Source: an uncultured Bacteroidales bacterium
GTDB taxonomy: Bacteria; Bacteroidota; Bacteroidia; Bacteroidales; UBA932
Assembly (NCBI GenBank): GCA_900541925.1
Contig: UQMB01000007.1
Coordinates: 56,358-120,357 of the forward strand
Reading direction: 5' to 3'
Length of the DNA stretch: 64,000 bases
Part shown: positions 8,880-18,000 of the stretch, in pieces
Layout: each line of letters begins with the position of its first letter
Numbering within the stretch: the stretch's first letter is position 1
Made by a program: the position numbers and the translations under genes
The notes under the pieces: generated by a model
What the model was told of the DNA's origin: nothing
Seen by the model: only the letters and a program-made list of their open reading frames with translations
The model's database searches: none

Positions 8880-10484
8880 TTATTTCTTCTCCTTATCCAC
8901 GAAGGTGATGAGGGTCATCATCCTGTTCATATACTCACGGGTGGAGATGCACATCTCCCCGGTCTCACAGCGATATGGAGAGGTGTCATACTCGTCGCCG
9001 ACATTGGTGCGGACATATCGGGTGTCGTTGCTAGGCTCGGTCGGAGCCCCCGGTTTGTACGGGTTGGAGGTGCTGGTAAGCGGAGTCAGCCAGCAGCCCT
9101 CGGCGCTGAGAGATGAGATGATGTCCTTGACAGCCTGCTCGCTGACATCCTTAGGCATCCTGGAGTAGAACCTCTCGAGAGGCACGAGCTCATCATTGGC
9201 AAGAGGCGAATTCTTGGTGAGTTCCTCAACCGGAACGGCAAGCAGTTCATCATAAGCCTTGCGGAGGGCCTTGGTGTCAACCCATGCAGCGGAGCTGTAG
9301 TGACCGATGGTGCCGGAGATATCCTGGTTGATGAAGTAATGCCCGTTGTAGTAGTTGGAGCCCACGCGGTGCACATAGAGAGGACGTCCGTCTTCCGGAT
9401 CGATGAAGCGAGGAGCGAGGAACGCGTCAGGATTGTTGGTCTTGCGCTCCCACTTGGCCACCTCTGAATCCGGAAGCCTCAGGGACTCAAGGAAATCGAT
9501 AGCCGCAGGGATGCCGGCCATGAAACGCATGTCCCCGGTGAGACGATAGTAGCTCATCATCTGGCGGATCATGGCCACGGTGGTGCCGGAGTTGACTCCG
9601 CGAGGCTCATAAGAGCGGGCGTGCGCAGGCTTGAGGTCAGCCACGGTGTACTGGTCCGCCCAGCCGGCATAAGGAGCGCCCTGCTGAAGAAGGACAGTGC
9701 AGTACATGGCCCTGTAGATAGGCTCCTTGAGGCCCGGGATGCCGAGTGACTGGTAGCACTGGAGAAGGAAGTCGCAGGCCTCCGGAATCACGTCGTCGTT
9801 GAGGGTGATGAAGGAGCTGTAGTCAGCCTTGCCATGGAACGGGTGGTCGAACATGAGCGGATATCTCTGAGGCCATCCGCCTATAGGATACTGGCTGTCA
9901 AGCACGAACTTGATGGCCTTTTCCAGAGCAGGGCGGAAGATCGGGTCATATTTCTCGACATATATGCGGAGAAGGAACTTGGCGCAGTCAGTGGTGGCGG
10001 AATCGTCGAAAGTGGCGTTGCCGTAGTAGTGCTGGAACTCTTCAAGTCTCCAGCCGCTCTTGCCGACAGTGGCGTACCAGTCCTTCAGAGAAGCCTCTCC
10101 GGCGAAGTCGAAGCAGTAGTTCCAGCCTCCGCACTCGAGCTGCCCCCAGATAAGGGCGGAAGCCACTTCCTTGGCAGCCTCATAATAATACTCGTCGCCG
10201 GTGGCATGGTAGGCGTCAAGAAGCAGGTGGCCCACCTGAGGCGTGCCGGGATCCTGAGTCCACACCATCGTGCGCTTGGCCTCCATTTCTCCCCACTGAC
10301 GTGACATGTCAGGAAGGTAGTTCCACACAAAGCCGCCATTATAGCTGACCTTGTCCATCATATACCGGGTCGCCGTCTTCATCGTCTCAAGAGCCTTGTC
10401 CTCAAGAGATTTAGGTTTGGCGACCACAGACAGAGGCAGGCACAATGCCGCCCCGAGGATGATAAATTTGATTTTTGTGTTCAT
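8880..10484 (-). CDS. pelA: Pectate lyase, PL10 family
   Basis: Exported (alpha/alpha)3-type pectate lyase that cleaves polygalacturonate by beta-elimination. The protein carries the PL10 landmarks: an N-terminal helical region with YNGGFVWNYLPD, repeated GG-W segments (ECGGWNYCFDF, PIGGWPQRYPL) and a central ITLNDDVIP block. The length, about 534 residues, exceeds the minimal PL10 domain and includes an extra C-terminal stretch. I chose the ATG at 10484 (MNTKIKFIILGAALCLPLS, a clean signal peptide) over the upstream TTG at 10508. It is the first gene of a three-gene minus-strand operon and lies just downstream of a promoter-like element at 10506-10513. Family assignment is by motif recall and was not tested with a profile. 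Confidence 0.8.
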   Translation of the reverse strand: MNTKIKFIILGAALCLPLSVVAKPKSLEDKALETMKTATRYMMDKVSYNGGFVWNYLPDMSRQWGEMEAKRTMVWTQDPGTPQVGHLLLDAYHATGDEYYYEAAKEVASALIWGQLECGGWNYCFDFAGEASLKDWYATVGKSGWRLEEFQHYYGNATFDDSATTDCAKFLLRIYVEKYDPIFRPALEKAIKFVLDSQYPIGGWPQRYPLMFDHPFHGKADYSSFITLNDDVIPEACDFLLQCYQSLGIPGLKEPIYRAMYCTVLLQQGAPYAGWADQYTVADLKPAHARSYEPRGVNSGTTVAMIRQMMSYYRLTGDMRFMAGIPAAIDFLESLRLPDSEVAKWERKTNNPDAFLAPRFIDPEDGRPLYVHRVGSNYYNGHYFINQDISGTIGHYSSAAWVDTKALRKAYDELLAVPVEELTKNSPLANDELVPLERFYSRMPKDVSEQAVKDIISSLSAEGCWLTPLTSTSNPYKPGAPTEPSNDTRYVRTNVGDEYDTSPYRCETGEMCISTREYMNRMMTLITFVDKEKK

Positions 10485-10505
10485 ATTATTGCGGTTATGA
10501 ATGGT

Positions 10506-10513
10506 CAAAGATA
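10506..10513 (-). promoter_or_regulatory. Putative -7 element for the PL10-PL1/CE12/CE8-GH2 operon
   Basis: On the minus strand the site reads TATCTTTG, a match to TAnnTTTG, 22 bp before the chosen PL10 start. It lies back-to-back with a plus-strand element at 10527, so the pectinase operon and the cupin gene appear to share a divergent control region of under 75 bp. Confidence 0.45.
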
Positions 10514-10526
10514 GGGATTTTCTGCG

Positions 10527-10534
10527 TATATTTG
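10527..10534 (+). promoter_or_regulatory. Putative -7 element for the cupin gene
   Basis: TATATTTG fits TAnnTTTG and lies 23 bp before the cupin ATG. No TTG is seen at the right distance upstream, so any activator dependence is unknown. Confidence 0.42.
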
Positions 10535-10556
10535 GGAAAAATTATCTTCCGTTTGT

Positions 10557-11012
10557 ATGAAAAAAATAGTCAAAATTCTCGCGCTTGCGTCCGTCGTGCT
10601 CGCTTCCGCGTCCTGCTGCGGGGGCAACGCAGAGAAAAATGCCTCCACGGATAACAACAACACCATTATGACTCAGAGCAGTAATTTCATCTTCGCTGCA
10701 GATACCCCTTGGGAAGATGCAGGCGGCGGAGTCGAGCGTCAGATTCTCGGCTACAACGACAACATTATGATGGTCAAGGTCAAGTTTGACAAAGGCGAGG
10801 TCGGAGCCATGCACAGCCACCCTCACTCACAGGTGACCTATGTGGCCTCAGGCAAATTCGAGTTCACCATAGGCGGAGTGACCAAGATCGTCGAGGCCGG
10901 TGACGCACTCTACAAGCAGCCGAACATTGAGCACGGATGCGTCTGCCTCGAACCGGGCATACTCATCGACTGCTTCAACCCTATGAGGGACACCTTCCTC
11001 ACCAAGAAATAG
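10557..11012 (+). CDS. KdgF-like cupin with an N-terminal lipoprotein-type signal
   Basis: Small single-domain cupin. Residues 58-130 hold the metal-binding motif HSHPHSQ, the GKFEFTIGG strand and a final PNIEHGCVCLE, as in the Bacteroidales cupins near pectin genes that resemble KdgF, which turns 4,5-unsaturated galacturonate into its linear keto form. The unusual part is residues 1-37: a lysine-rich start, a hydrophobic stretch and SASCC, which looks like a lipobox (Cys20). KdgF proteins are normally cytoplasmic. An internal Met38 (MTQSSNFIF) would give the usual short form, so two products are possible. Its expression is divergent from the pectinase operon. It ends at a bidirectional terminator shared with the convergent beta-helix gene. 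The fold is secure; the enzymatic role and location are inference. Confidence 0.75.
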   Translation: MKKIVKILALASVVLASASCCGGNAEKNASTDNNNTIMTQSSNFIFAADTPWEDAGGGVERQILGYNDNIMMVKVKFDKGEVGAMHSHPHSQVTYVASGKFEFTIGGVTKIVEAGDALYKQPNIEHGCVCLEPGILIDCFNPMRDTFLTKK

Positions 11013-11032
11013 TTCACCATACATATTTCAAA

Positions 11033-11065
11033 AAAAGCCCGATCCGAACCACGGACCGGGCTTTT
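11033..11065. terminator. Bidirectional intrinsic terminator between the cupin gene and PUL-A operon
   Basis: Inverted repeat with arms AAAAGCCCG and CGGGCTTTT, extended inward by TCCG/CGGA past one mismatch, closing on a five-base loop. A and T runs flank both arms, so it can stop transcripts coming from either side. Confidence 0.85.
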
Positions 11066-11083
11066 ATCATATCAGGAGGGAAG

Positions 11084-13576
11084 CTACTTCCACTCCACGC
11101 TCACCGAATGTACGAGGATACGGCTCTCCGTACCCACGGTGCTGGTGTGCTGAAGGCCGAAGCCGCCGAAGGTGTTCGGCTCTACCTTGGCGGAAAGCTC
11201 CGCACCATGATGGACATTCGGGTCAGAGGCCAGTTCGGCGATGCGTCCCGGGCCGCTCACGGTGGCGCGCAGCTCATCGCCCTGCATCGACACGGAGAGC
11301 ACGCATCCGGTAAGGAAGCAGTCCACGGTGACAGGCCCGCTGACAGGCTCCGTCTGTCCGTCAGTGTACTTCATGAGGAGCACATCCACGGCATTCGCAT
11401 ACTTGGTGGTACGGATGACGCGCACTGCATATCCGGAGAGAGTCCGGGTGTCGAACTTCACAAAAAGGTCAAGATACTGCTGCCTGGCGCTCCCGAAGCC
11501 CTGGCCGCCGTCCTTAGCCGGATCCACCTGCCAGGTCACGGACATGTCGCCGTACTTGCCCGGAAGCGGGGTATAGCGCAGGCGCGCGCCCTGCTGAAGC
11601 TGCTGGATTCCATAACCCTTGGCGCCGTTGATACCGGTGCCGTAGAGCCAGCATGGCTGCGAGAGGTCAGGATCGTGCCTGTAGTACACCCTGGTATCCT
11701 GCGGGATGAAGGCGTCAACGGTCCAGTATCCCGGCTTGATCTCAAGCTGGTTGTCACAAGGGAAATCACTGAAATCGGTGGAATACACCTTCGTGACCGG
11801 CAGGCCGGAAGCCTTGATGCGGGACTTGCTGACGACGCGGATCTCCTCTCCCGGCTCGCAGCGCAGGTGCTTCGGAGCCACGCCGACCATCAGGTAATGC
11901 CCTGCATCCTCGCGGGTAAGCTTATAGCTGAGCCTTGGTTCTCCCATCCTTGACACGCTCACAGGCACGGCGCCGCCGCCCTTGCGGTCGTCGCAACGGT
12001 ACCAGGTGACAAGGGACTCATCCCCCCTGCCCTGAAGGTCAAGTTCATACTCGACCCTCGCCTCGGAACCGGAGATACGCAGCACGGGCTTCTTGATGAA
12101 GGCCGGAGCCGGGACAAAATCCGGAGCCACGGTAAGTTTCGCGGCAACTTCAAGCCCTTCAGCCGTATAGGCTATCACATCGAACACCTGCGTCTTGTCC
12201 TCCCTGTTGACCGGAGTCACCTCGCATGTCTCGCCAACAAGGTTGGAGAGAGTGACGAAGCGCTCATAGCCCGGCTGTACCTTCCAATACACCTTCTGAT
12301 TGTGAAGCGGATAGCCAAGATGTCTCATCGGAGTGGCGGTGAGGGTCACTGAACCCTTGCCGGTCTGGAGAGAAGCCTCGCGCACATCCATGTCAAGGCA
12401 TGTCGGGATGTTGGAGTAATCCCTCCCGTCACGCCTGGATACAGCCTCGACGCGGGCCTTGATTCCCTGGGGATCCCAGTCATCATCACCGCGGAGAAGG
12501 TTGTATGTGTTGTAGAGGACAGTGCCGTCATCTTCCACAAGGCGGTAGGCGAAAAGCTGGGCCTTCTGGTCGAGGACAACGGTGTTGTATGGTTTCGCCG
12601 CCCCGACAAAGGCAGGCGCCCCGTCGAGGGAGATGTTGTACTGATAGCAGCGGAGCCACTCTTCCGGGCGGAATGTCCATCCAAGCTGGACCGTGCGGCC
12701 GGCGTGATAGCGGACATCGACCAGGCTGTGCCTCCCGACGCCCTTGCTGACAGCCTGGACTGCCTCTCCATGGCAGACATTGAAGTCACAGTCCATGAAC
12801 ACGGTGCCATATCTGTCCACGCTGCCGAACGGCTGGCGCCCCCAGAAATCAAGGTCGCACCCGAGGTGCACGCCGCAATGGTTCAAGGAGTCATCAGTGC
12901 TCTCAAAATGGCAGCCGACAAAAAGTATTCGCTTGGAGCCGGAGAGCGGGGTGAGGTTGAGACGGGACACAAAGCGGACATTCTCCACATATATGCGGTC
13001 ACCGTGGCAGAAGGCAAGCTGGGCCTGGGTGATGGCAGGGTTGCGCTTCTGCCTGCCGAGCTTCGGGTCGCGGGGATATTCGAGATCGATATTGCAATAG
13101 TTGCCCATGGTCAGATCCTTGACTACAAGGTCACTGCCATAGAAATCGAACATGGTGAAGTTGCCCCTGGCGCCCTGAGTCTGCCCGCGGTTGGAAGCGA
13201 GCACCACATCACGCGGATCGGTGCTCATGCCGAGCAGCTGGAGAGCCTCGCAGCGGATGGTAAGCCCTATCGGGGCCCCCTGCCCTTCCTTTGTCACACG
13301 GTCCTGAGGATCGTCCGGATCGTCAACCCAATATACCCACGGGGCGAGGTAGACCCGCATCGGGTCAGAAGGGGTCCCGTCGTTGAGTTTCGCCATAGCA
13401 TCATTGAACGAGCGGAACATGTAAGGAGACTGCGCCGCCTGCGCGTCGCTCAGGCTGCCGTCCACATAGAAGGCGTGGGGCCCGAGCTCGACCTCCTCTC
13501 CCCTGTAGCTGATCGTCTGGGCAGAAAGCGCGACGCACAGCGACAGGAGCAGGAGTGATATGACTGATCTTTTCAT
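11084..13576 (-). CDS. Exported pectin-esterase-like beta-helix protein with C-terminal sandwich domain, function unknown
   Basis: Secreted protein of about 830 residues in the pectin locus. A signal peptide (MKRSVISLLLLSLCVALSAQ) is followed by a region, about 30-330, whose pattern of short strands (IRCEALQLLGM, LVVKDLTMGNY, RIYVENVRF, RILFVGCHF, TVFMDCDFN) is typical of right-handed beta-helix carbohydrate enzymes. The QDT and DFxFG motifs of active CE8 were not recognised, although a GDRIYVENVRF-like layout is kept. Middle Ig-like segments and a C-terminal LamG-like sandwich (from about residue 610) follow. I chose the ATG at 13576; it leaves one base after the GH43 stop, whereas the longer form would begin with GTG and overlap. 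It is the last gene of the SusCD-A operon. It could be a lyase, an esterase or a binding protein. Confidence 0.7.
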   Translation of the reverse strand: MKRSVISLLLLSLCVALSAQTISYRGEEVELGPHAFYVDGSLSDAQAAQSPYMFRSFNDAMAKLNDGTPSDPMRVYLAPWVYWVDDPDDPQDRVTKEGQGAPIGLTIRCEALQLLGMSTDPRDVVLASNRGQTQGARGNFTMFDFYGSDLVVKDLTMGNYCNIDLEYPRDPKLGRQKRNPAITQAQLAFCHGDRIYVENVRFVSRLNLTPLSGSKRILFVGCHFESTDDSLNHCGVHLGCDLDFWGRQPFGSVDRYGTVFMDCDFNVCHGEAVQAVSKGVGRHSLVDVRYHAGRTVQLGWTFRPEEWLRCYQYNISLDGAPAFVGAAKPYNTVVLDQKAQLFAYRLVEDDGTVLYNTYNLLRGDDDWDPQGIKARVEAVSRRDGRDYSNIPTCLDMDVREASLQTGKGSVTLTATPMRHLGYPLHNQKVYWKVQPGYERFVTLSNLVGETCEVTPVNREDKTQVFDVIAYTAEGLEVAAKLTVAPDFVPAPAFIKKPVLRISGSEARVEYELDLQGRGDESLVTWYRCDDRKGGGAVPVSVSRMGEPRLSYKLTREDAGHYLMVGVAPKHLRCEPGEEIRVVSKSRIKASGLPVTKVYSTDFSDFPCDNQLEIKPGYWTVDAFIPQDTRVYYRHDPDLSQPCWLYGTGINGAKGYGIQQLQQGARLRYTPLPGKYGDMSVTWQVDPAKDGGQGFGSARQQYLDLFVKFDTRTLSGYAVRVIRTTKYANAVDVLLMKYTDGQTEPVSGPVTVDCFLTGCVLSVSMQGDELRATVSGPGRIAELASDPNVHHGAELSAKVEPNTFGGFGLQHTSTVGTESRILVHSVSVEWK

Positions 13577-13577
13577 G

Positions 13578-15068
13578 CTAGTCGAGGACACGATACTTGA
13601 AGTTGCTGAACTTCACTTCCCCGTTGCCGGCGGCCATAAGGCCTGGCAGCATGCTCTGGAAGTCGTGGAAGGTGTTGTGGTTGAAGCCTGAGATCTCCAT
13701 TCCCCACTCTTCCTTGACCCATTCCTTGCCGTCAAGGCTGTAATAGCCTGTGATGACCTGATTGTCGTTGCGGACACGGAGCCAGATATGCTCAACATCA
13801 GGAAGTTTGCTGCGCACTCCACCCTTGTCGCGGCGGAAGCGGAGAGTCCCCCTGTCATTGATGCCCTGGCCCACATAGAAACGGTTGTCGTAGTAGATCA
13901 CAAGTCCGGCCACGGAGCCTGGGGTCCTGTTGATTTCCACCTCGAATTCGTACGCATGGTCTCCGGCGACGAACATCAGCGGAGCGGAATCCGCAGGGCA
14001 GGTACCGGTAGCCTTCAGCGTGAGGACGCCGTCCTTGATGGAGGCGCGTAAAGGATCGAAATCCTTATAGTACTTCCAGTCGAGACCCACGCGGAACTCG
14101 CCCAGATGAGCCTTGCGGTCCACAGGATGAAGAGGGAGCGGAGCGGCTATAGGAGCGGCCACATCGGCGACAACGCTTCTCGGCCATCCCTCGCTGTCGA
14201 AGCTCACCGGTTCGAGGAGAGTCTGGCGTCCGAGTCCGGTGAAGCCGTTCTCGTAGGAGTGGTAGATGCAGTACCACCTTCCGTCCGGGGTGTCCACGAG
14301 AGAACCGTGTCCCCTTGACCACCAGCGGTCAGAATCATGCCATGTATGGATGAGCGGGTTGTAAGGAGAGTTCTCCCACGGCCCGTCGAGGGTCTTGCTC
14401 CTCGCCACAGTCACCATGTGGCTGGTAGGAGGGCCGGCGGTGCCGCCCTCTGCGCTGAGATAATACCACCAGTCGCCTATCTTCTTGAGCTTCGGCCCTT
14501 CGAGGCAGAGCCCCTCGGTCACCCAGTCGGAAGGGAAAATCCATCCGTCATACACATGCTCAAGGGTGCCCTCCACGGTGTCAAGTCCGTCCGGGGTGAG
14601 CTGCTTGCGCCAGCCGCCGCTGAGATAGAGCCACTTGGTGCCGTCCTCGGCCACCGCTATGCAAGGGTCGATCTTGTCCACATGGAGATCCATCGGCTCG
14701 CTCCACGGCCCGTACGGGCTGTCCGCGGAGACCACCCAGTTGCCGCGTCCATTCACCGTGAAGTAGATACGGTACTGGCCGTCAACCTTGGCGATGTCCG
14801 GAGCCCAGACGCTCCCGAGATAAGTGCTGAGAGCGTAGCTGATAGGCTCCCAGTTCACAAGATCCGTGGAATGCCAGACAATCAGGCCCGGATTGTAGTC
14901 GAACGACGAATGTGTGAGATAATAGTCCTCTCCGTCCCTTAGGATGGAAGGATCAGGATAGTCTCCCCCGAGGACGGGGTTGGTGTAGGTGCCGTACGGC
15001 GCCTCACCTTTGCCTCCGCACGCCGACACCAGCAGCACGCAGGCGAGGATTTTGGTAAAAAGTCTCAT
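13578..15068 (-). CDS. GH43 lipoprotein glycosidase (arabinofuranosidase / xylosidase type)
   Basis: Five-bladed beta-propeller glycosidase acting on arabinose- or xylose-type side chains. The lipobox LLVSAC (Cys17) points to a membrane-anchored protein. The propeller carries the general-base motif DYPDPS (Asp39), WAPDI, the pKa-modulating Asp in KIDPCIA and the general-acid motif LCLEGPKL (Glu near residue 200). After about residue 310 a beta-sandwich module follows, as in GH43 enzymes with an extra C-terminal domain. Length 496 fits that layout. It sits between GH106 and the beta-helix protein in the same operon, which suggests trimming of rhamnogalacturonan side chains; the exact bond is not visible from sequence. 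Confidence 0.87.
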   Translation of the reverse strand: MRLFTKILACVLLVSACGGKGEAPYGTYTNPVLGGDYPDPSILRDGEDYYLTHSSFDYNPGLIVWHSTDLVNWEPISYALSTYLGSVWAPDIAKVDGQYRIYFTVNGRGNWVVSADSPYGPWSEPMDLHVDKIDPCIAVAEDGTKWLYLSGGWRKQLTPDGLDTVEGTLEHVYDGWIFPSDWVTEGLCLEGPKLKKIGDWWYYLSAEGGTAGPPTSHMVTVARSKTLDGPWENSPYNPLIHTWHDSDRWWSRGHGSLVDTPDGRWYCIYHSYENGFTGLGRQTLLEPVSFDSEGWPRSVVADVAAPIAAPLPLHPVDRKAHLGEFRVGLDWKYYKDFDPLRASIKDGVLTLKATGTCPADSAPLMFVAGDHAYEFEVEINRTPGSVAGLVIYYDNRFYVGQGINDRGTLRFRRDKGGVRSKLPDVEHIWLRVRNDNQVITGYYSLDGKEWVKEEWGMEISGFNHNTFHDFQSMLPGLMAAGNGEVKFSNFKYRVLD

Positions 15069-15096
15069 ATTTGTCAGATTCTATGCCGTAAATATA

Positions 15097-18000
15097 CTAA
15101 TTAACAACCACTTTCTCAGCCCCCTCGCTATAGATTGTCACAGGCTGCGAGATGCCGGAAGGATAGAGGAGGGTGTATTCGTGGATAATCTGCTGCGGCG
15201 GGATATGTTTCTGCTGCAGCGGAGAGGTTGTCCAGAGTTTCTGGCTTGACGGCACCCCGGCCTTATCGCCCACGAGGCGGTTTCGCCAAGGGTTGGTCAC
15301 CACTATCACGAGCTCGTTCTTGCCGCTCTTGACATATTCGGTGATGTCGGCCTTGAAATACGGGTCCCATATCGTCTCGAGGGTGTGGCCGTTGACTGTC
15401 AGGAGCGCCGTGGAGCCGAATGCCGGGATGCTGATGAGCACCCTGCGCCCCGGCTTGATGAAGCCCTCCGGAAGATCGGCCTCGGTACGGTAGGTGATTA
15501 CTCCGGAATAGTGCTTCACCATAGGGTCAAGCGCGCCGGTGAGATTGCGGAAACCGCCTATGTTGACAGTGCCGAGCATCGGTTCGTCCTCGAAAGTCAT
15601 CGTGCCCACGGTGCCGTCCAGCACCAGCTTTGCAGGAGCCTCGATGTCCACGCGGCTTGAGAGCACATCGGAATACCCGAGCACATAAGACCCGGCCTCC
15701 AGGCTGCGCAGGTGGATTTCTCCGTCCTCCCCGCGATATGCCTCAGGGAGAGCGCGGCTGAAGTCGCCCGTCTCGTCAGGGAATATTATCTCACCATCGA
15801 TATTGATCAGGCGGCGTATGTGCGACTGGCGGTCTCCGCCTTTGCGGAATACCACGAACACGCCCTGACGAGGCCCGAGGGTCATCGGGACAGTGGTCAG
15901 TTCGCCGCTGTTGATGTACATCATCTGCTCGCGCACGCCTCCGGTCATAGGATCCCAGATCTCCGGGCGGCCGTTCTTTATGTCGAAGGTAGCCTCGAAA
16001 TTGACGGTGGAGGAGTTCTCCTTGTTGACGATATAATAGTAGTCCAGCTCGCCGAGTGTCTTGTGGATGTAGAGCACATCGTCGATGTCCACTCCCCTCA
16101 GGCTGAGGTCCGGGGTGAAGGACTTCTTGAGAGTCTTGAGGTCGGTGATGACCTTGCCGGAACCCCACAGGCGCGCGGCGATCTGTCGGAGTTCAGCAGT
16201 CTGCGCGTCATGGTCCTTGAGAGAGAGGGTGGATGATGGCTTCTGCCCGTATATCAGGGCGCCGGCATTCACCAGTTCCTCAATGCGGCGGATGGTCTCT
16301 ATGTCCATCTTGTCCCCCCTGAGCATCAGATACTTGAACGGGTGTACGCCGTCCAGGTAGAGTTTGCCGTCACGGACGCTGATGCGGTCAAGGAGCACTT
16401 CCTGGTTGATATACTGGTATTTGGTATTCGGCGGGAGGAGCCTGTTCAGTTCGCCTTCCTTGAGCTCGGTGTTCGGCAGGTTGTCACCCATGTAGACGAG
16501 GGCGTCGCTGCGGCGGTCTCCGGCCTGGAGCATATACTGGATGCGCGCCTCCGTGGCAAAGAACCCGTCGGAGTAGTTGAACCAGAGATTGTTGCGGTTG
16601 AAGGTCTGGCCATAGATACCGAGGGTCACGCCAGGCCTGCGGTCAGTAGGCTGGTGCACATAGCTGTGGAGAATCATCCTGTTGACCCCGAGGCTGTAGG
16701 CCATGTCCCCGTAGAGCTTGAGGTCGATCGGGGAGTCGCTGTAGAGCGCCATGCCGGTGAAGGCTTCACTGCCCACGATCGGCTTGCCGTAGATGAGCGG
16801 CACATGGTAAGGGATGGCGTGCCCGGTGTAGTTGCCCGGTTTGTGGGTGATAGGCCACTCGCGGTACTCGCTGGCCTGCGCCCAGAACTCCGTCATCGGC
16901 ACATCGCAGTATTTATATGACTTCAGGACATCCACCGGAGGCATGGCTGCGCCGCCGTAGATGCCCTCGGAGTAGAGTTTCATCCCGGCCCTGTGGCAGA
17001 GGTCGGCGAGGTGCTTGAAATAGTTGTCCAGCACCAGTTCCCCGCGAGTCTTGTCGAAATCGTGGACAAATGCGTCGGAGAGGGCCTTGCTGCCTATATG
17101 CTCGCCGCAGAGGACTGGGATGTACTTGTCCAGGGAGTAGCCGCGCCTTCTGAGGAACTCCTCAGGCAGGGCCGCGGTCCAGTTCTGCTGGCCGCACTCC
17201 CAGCTGTCCACGAGGAAGTAGGTGAAGGTCTTGCCGGCATAAGGCCCGGCCGCCTCTATGAGCTTGTCAGGATATGCCGCGAAATGCACATTGAGGGCGG
17301 TCGTATCCATCTTGTCGCACTCCAGGCCGACTCCCTGCGGAGAGGCCGGGTGGTTGAACTTGCCGTTGGAGGTGTATCCGAAACGGATTACCGTCCAGTT
17401 GCCCTTGGGGGCGTTCCAGCGCAGGGTGCCGTCCGGGCTCATCCTGTCCGTGATGTCAAGCACATCGTCTGCGGAGGCGATGGCGGTGCCCGGAGCGCTG
17501 TCCCAGACTCCCCTCTCGCCATCCTTGAGGAGGCAGATTTCGCTCAGGGTCGTCGGAGAGAGTTTCTCGTTGACGGTGAGTCTCCAGTGCTTCGATGTCG
17601 TCTTAGGGAAAGAGAGCTTCTGAAGGGAGTTTGCGGCCTTAGGGAAGACGGTGGCGACTTCCTTGTAGTCCGTGCCGTTGTCGGAGACTTCGATGAGCAC
17701 CGGCACAGGGAACTTCGCGGCGGACACCATAATATATATATGGAGCTTCTCGGCCGTGAAAGGCTTGGCGAAGTCGAACTTGACGGTCTTGTCGTCGCTG
17801 AGCGTCAGCCCGGTGGTCGGGTTGCCGTCGATGAGGATGTCGGCGGGGAACTCGTCGAAGAGGTCGAGATGGCGTGTCTCGTCGTGATATTTGTGGCTCT
17901 TTATCAGAGTCTCAAGCGGATAGCCTCCGTTGGCGGTAATCACCGGTGCGGCCTGCACGAAAGAGTTCGGGGCCGCGTCACGATAAGCCACCACCTTGAC

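Noticed and set aside
13577..13591. GTG start for the beta-helix protein overlapping GH43
   Set aside because: The ATG at 13576 starts a clean signal peptide one base after the GH43 stop.
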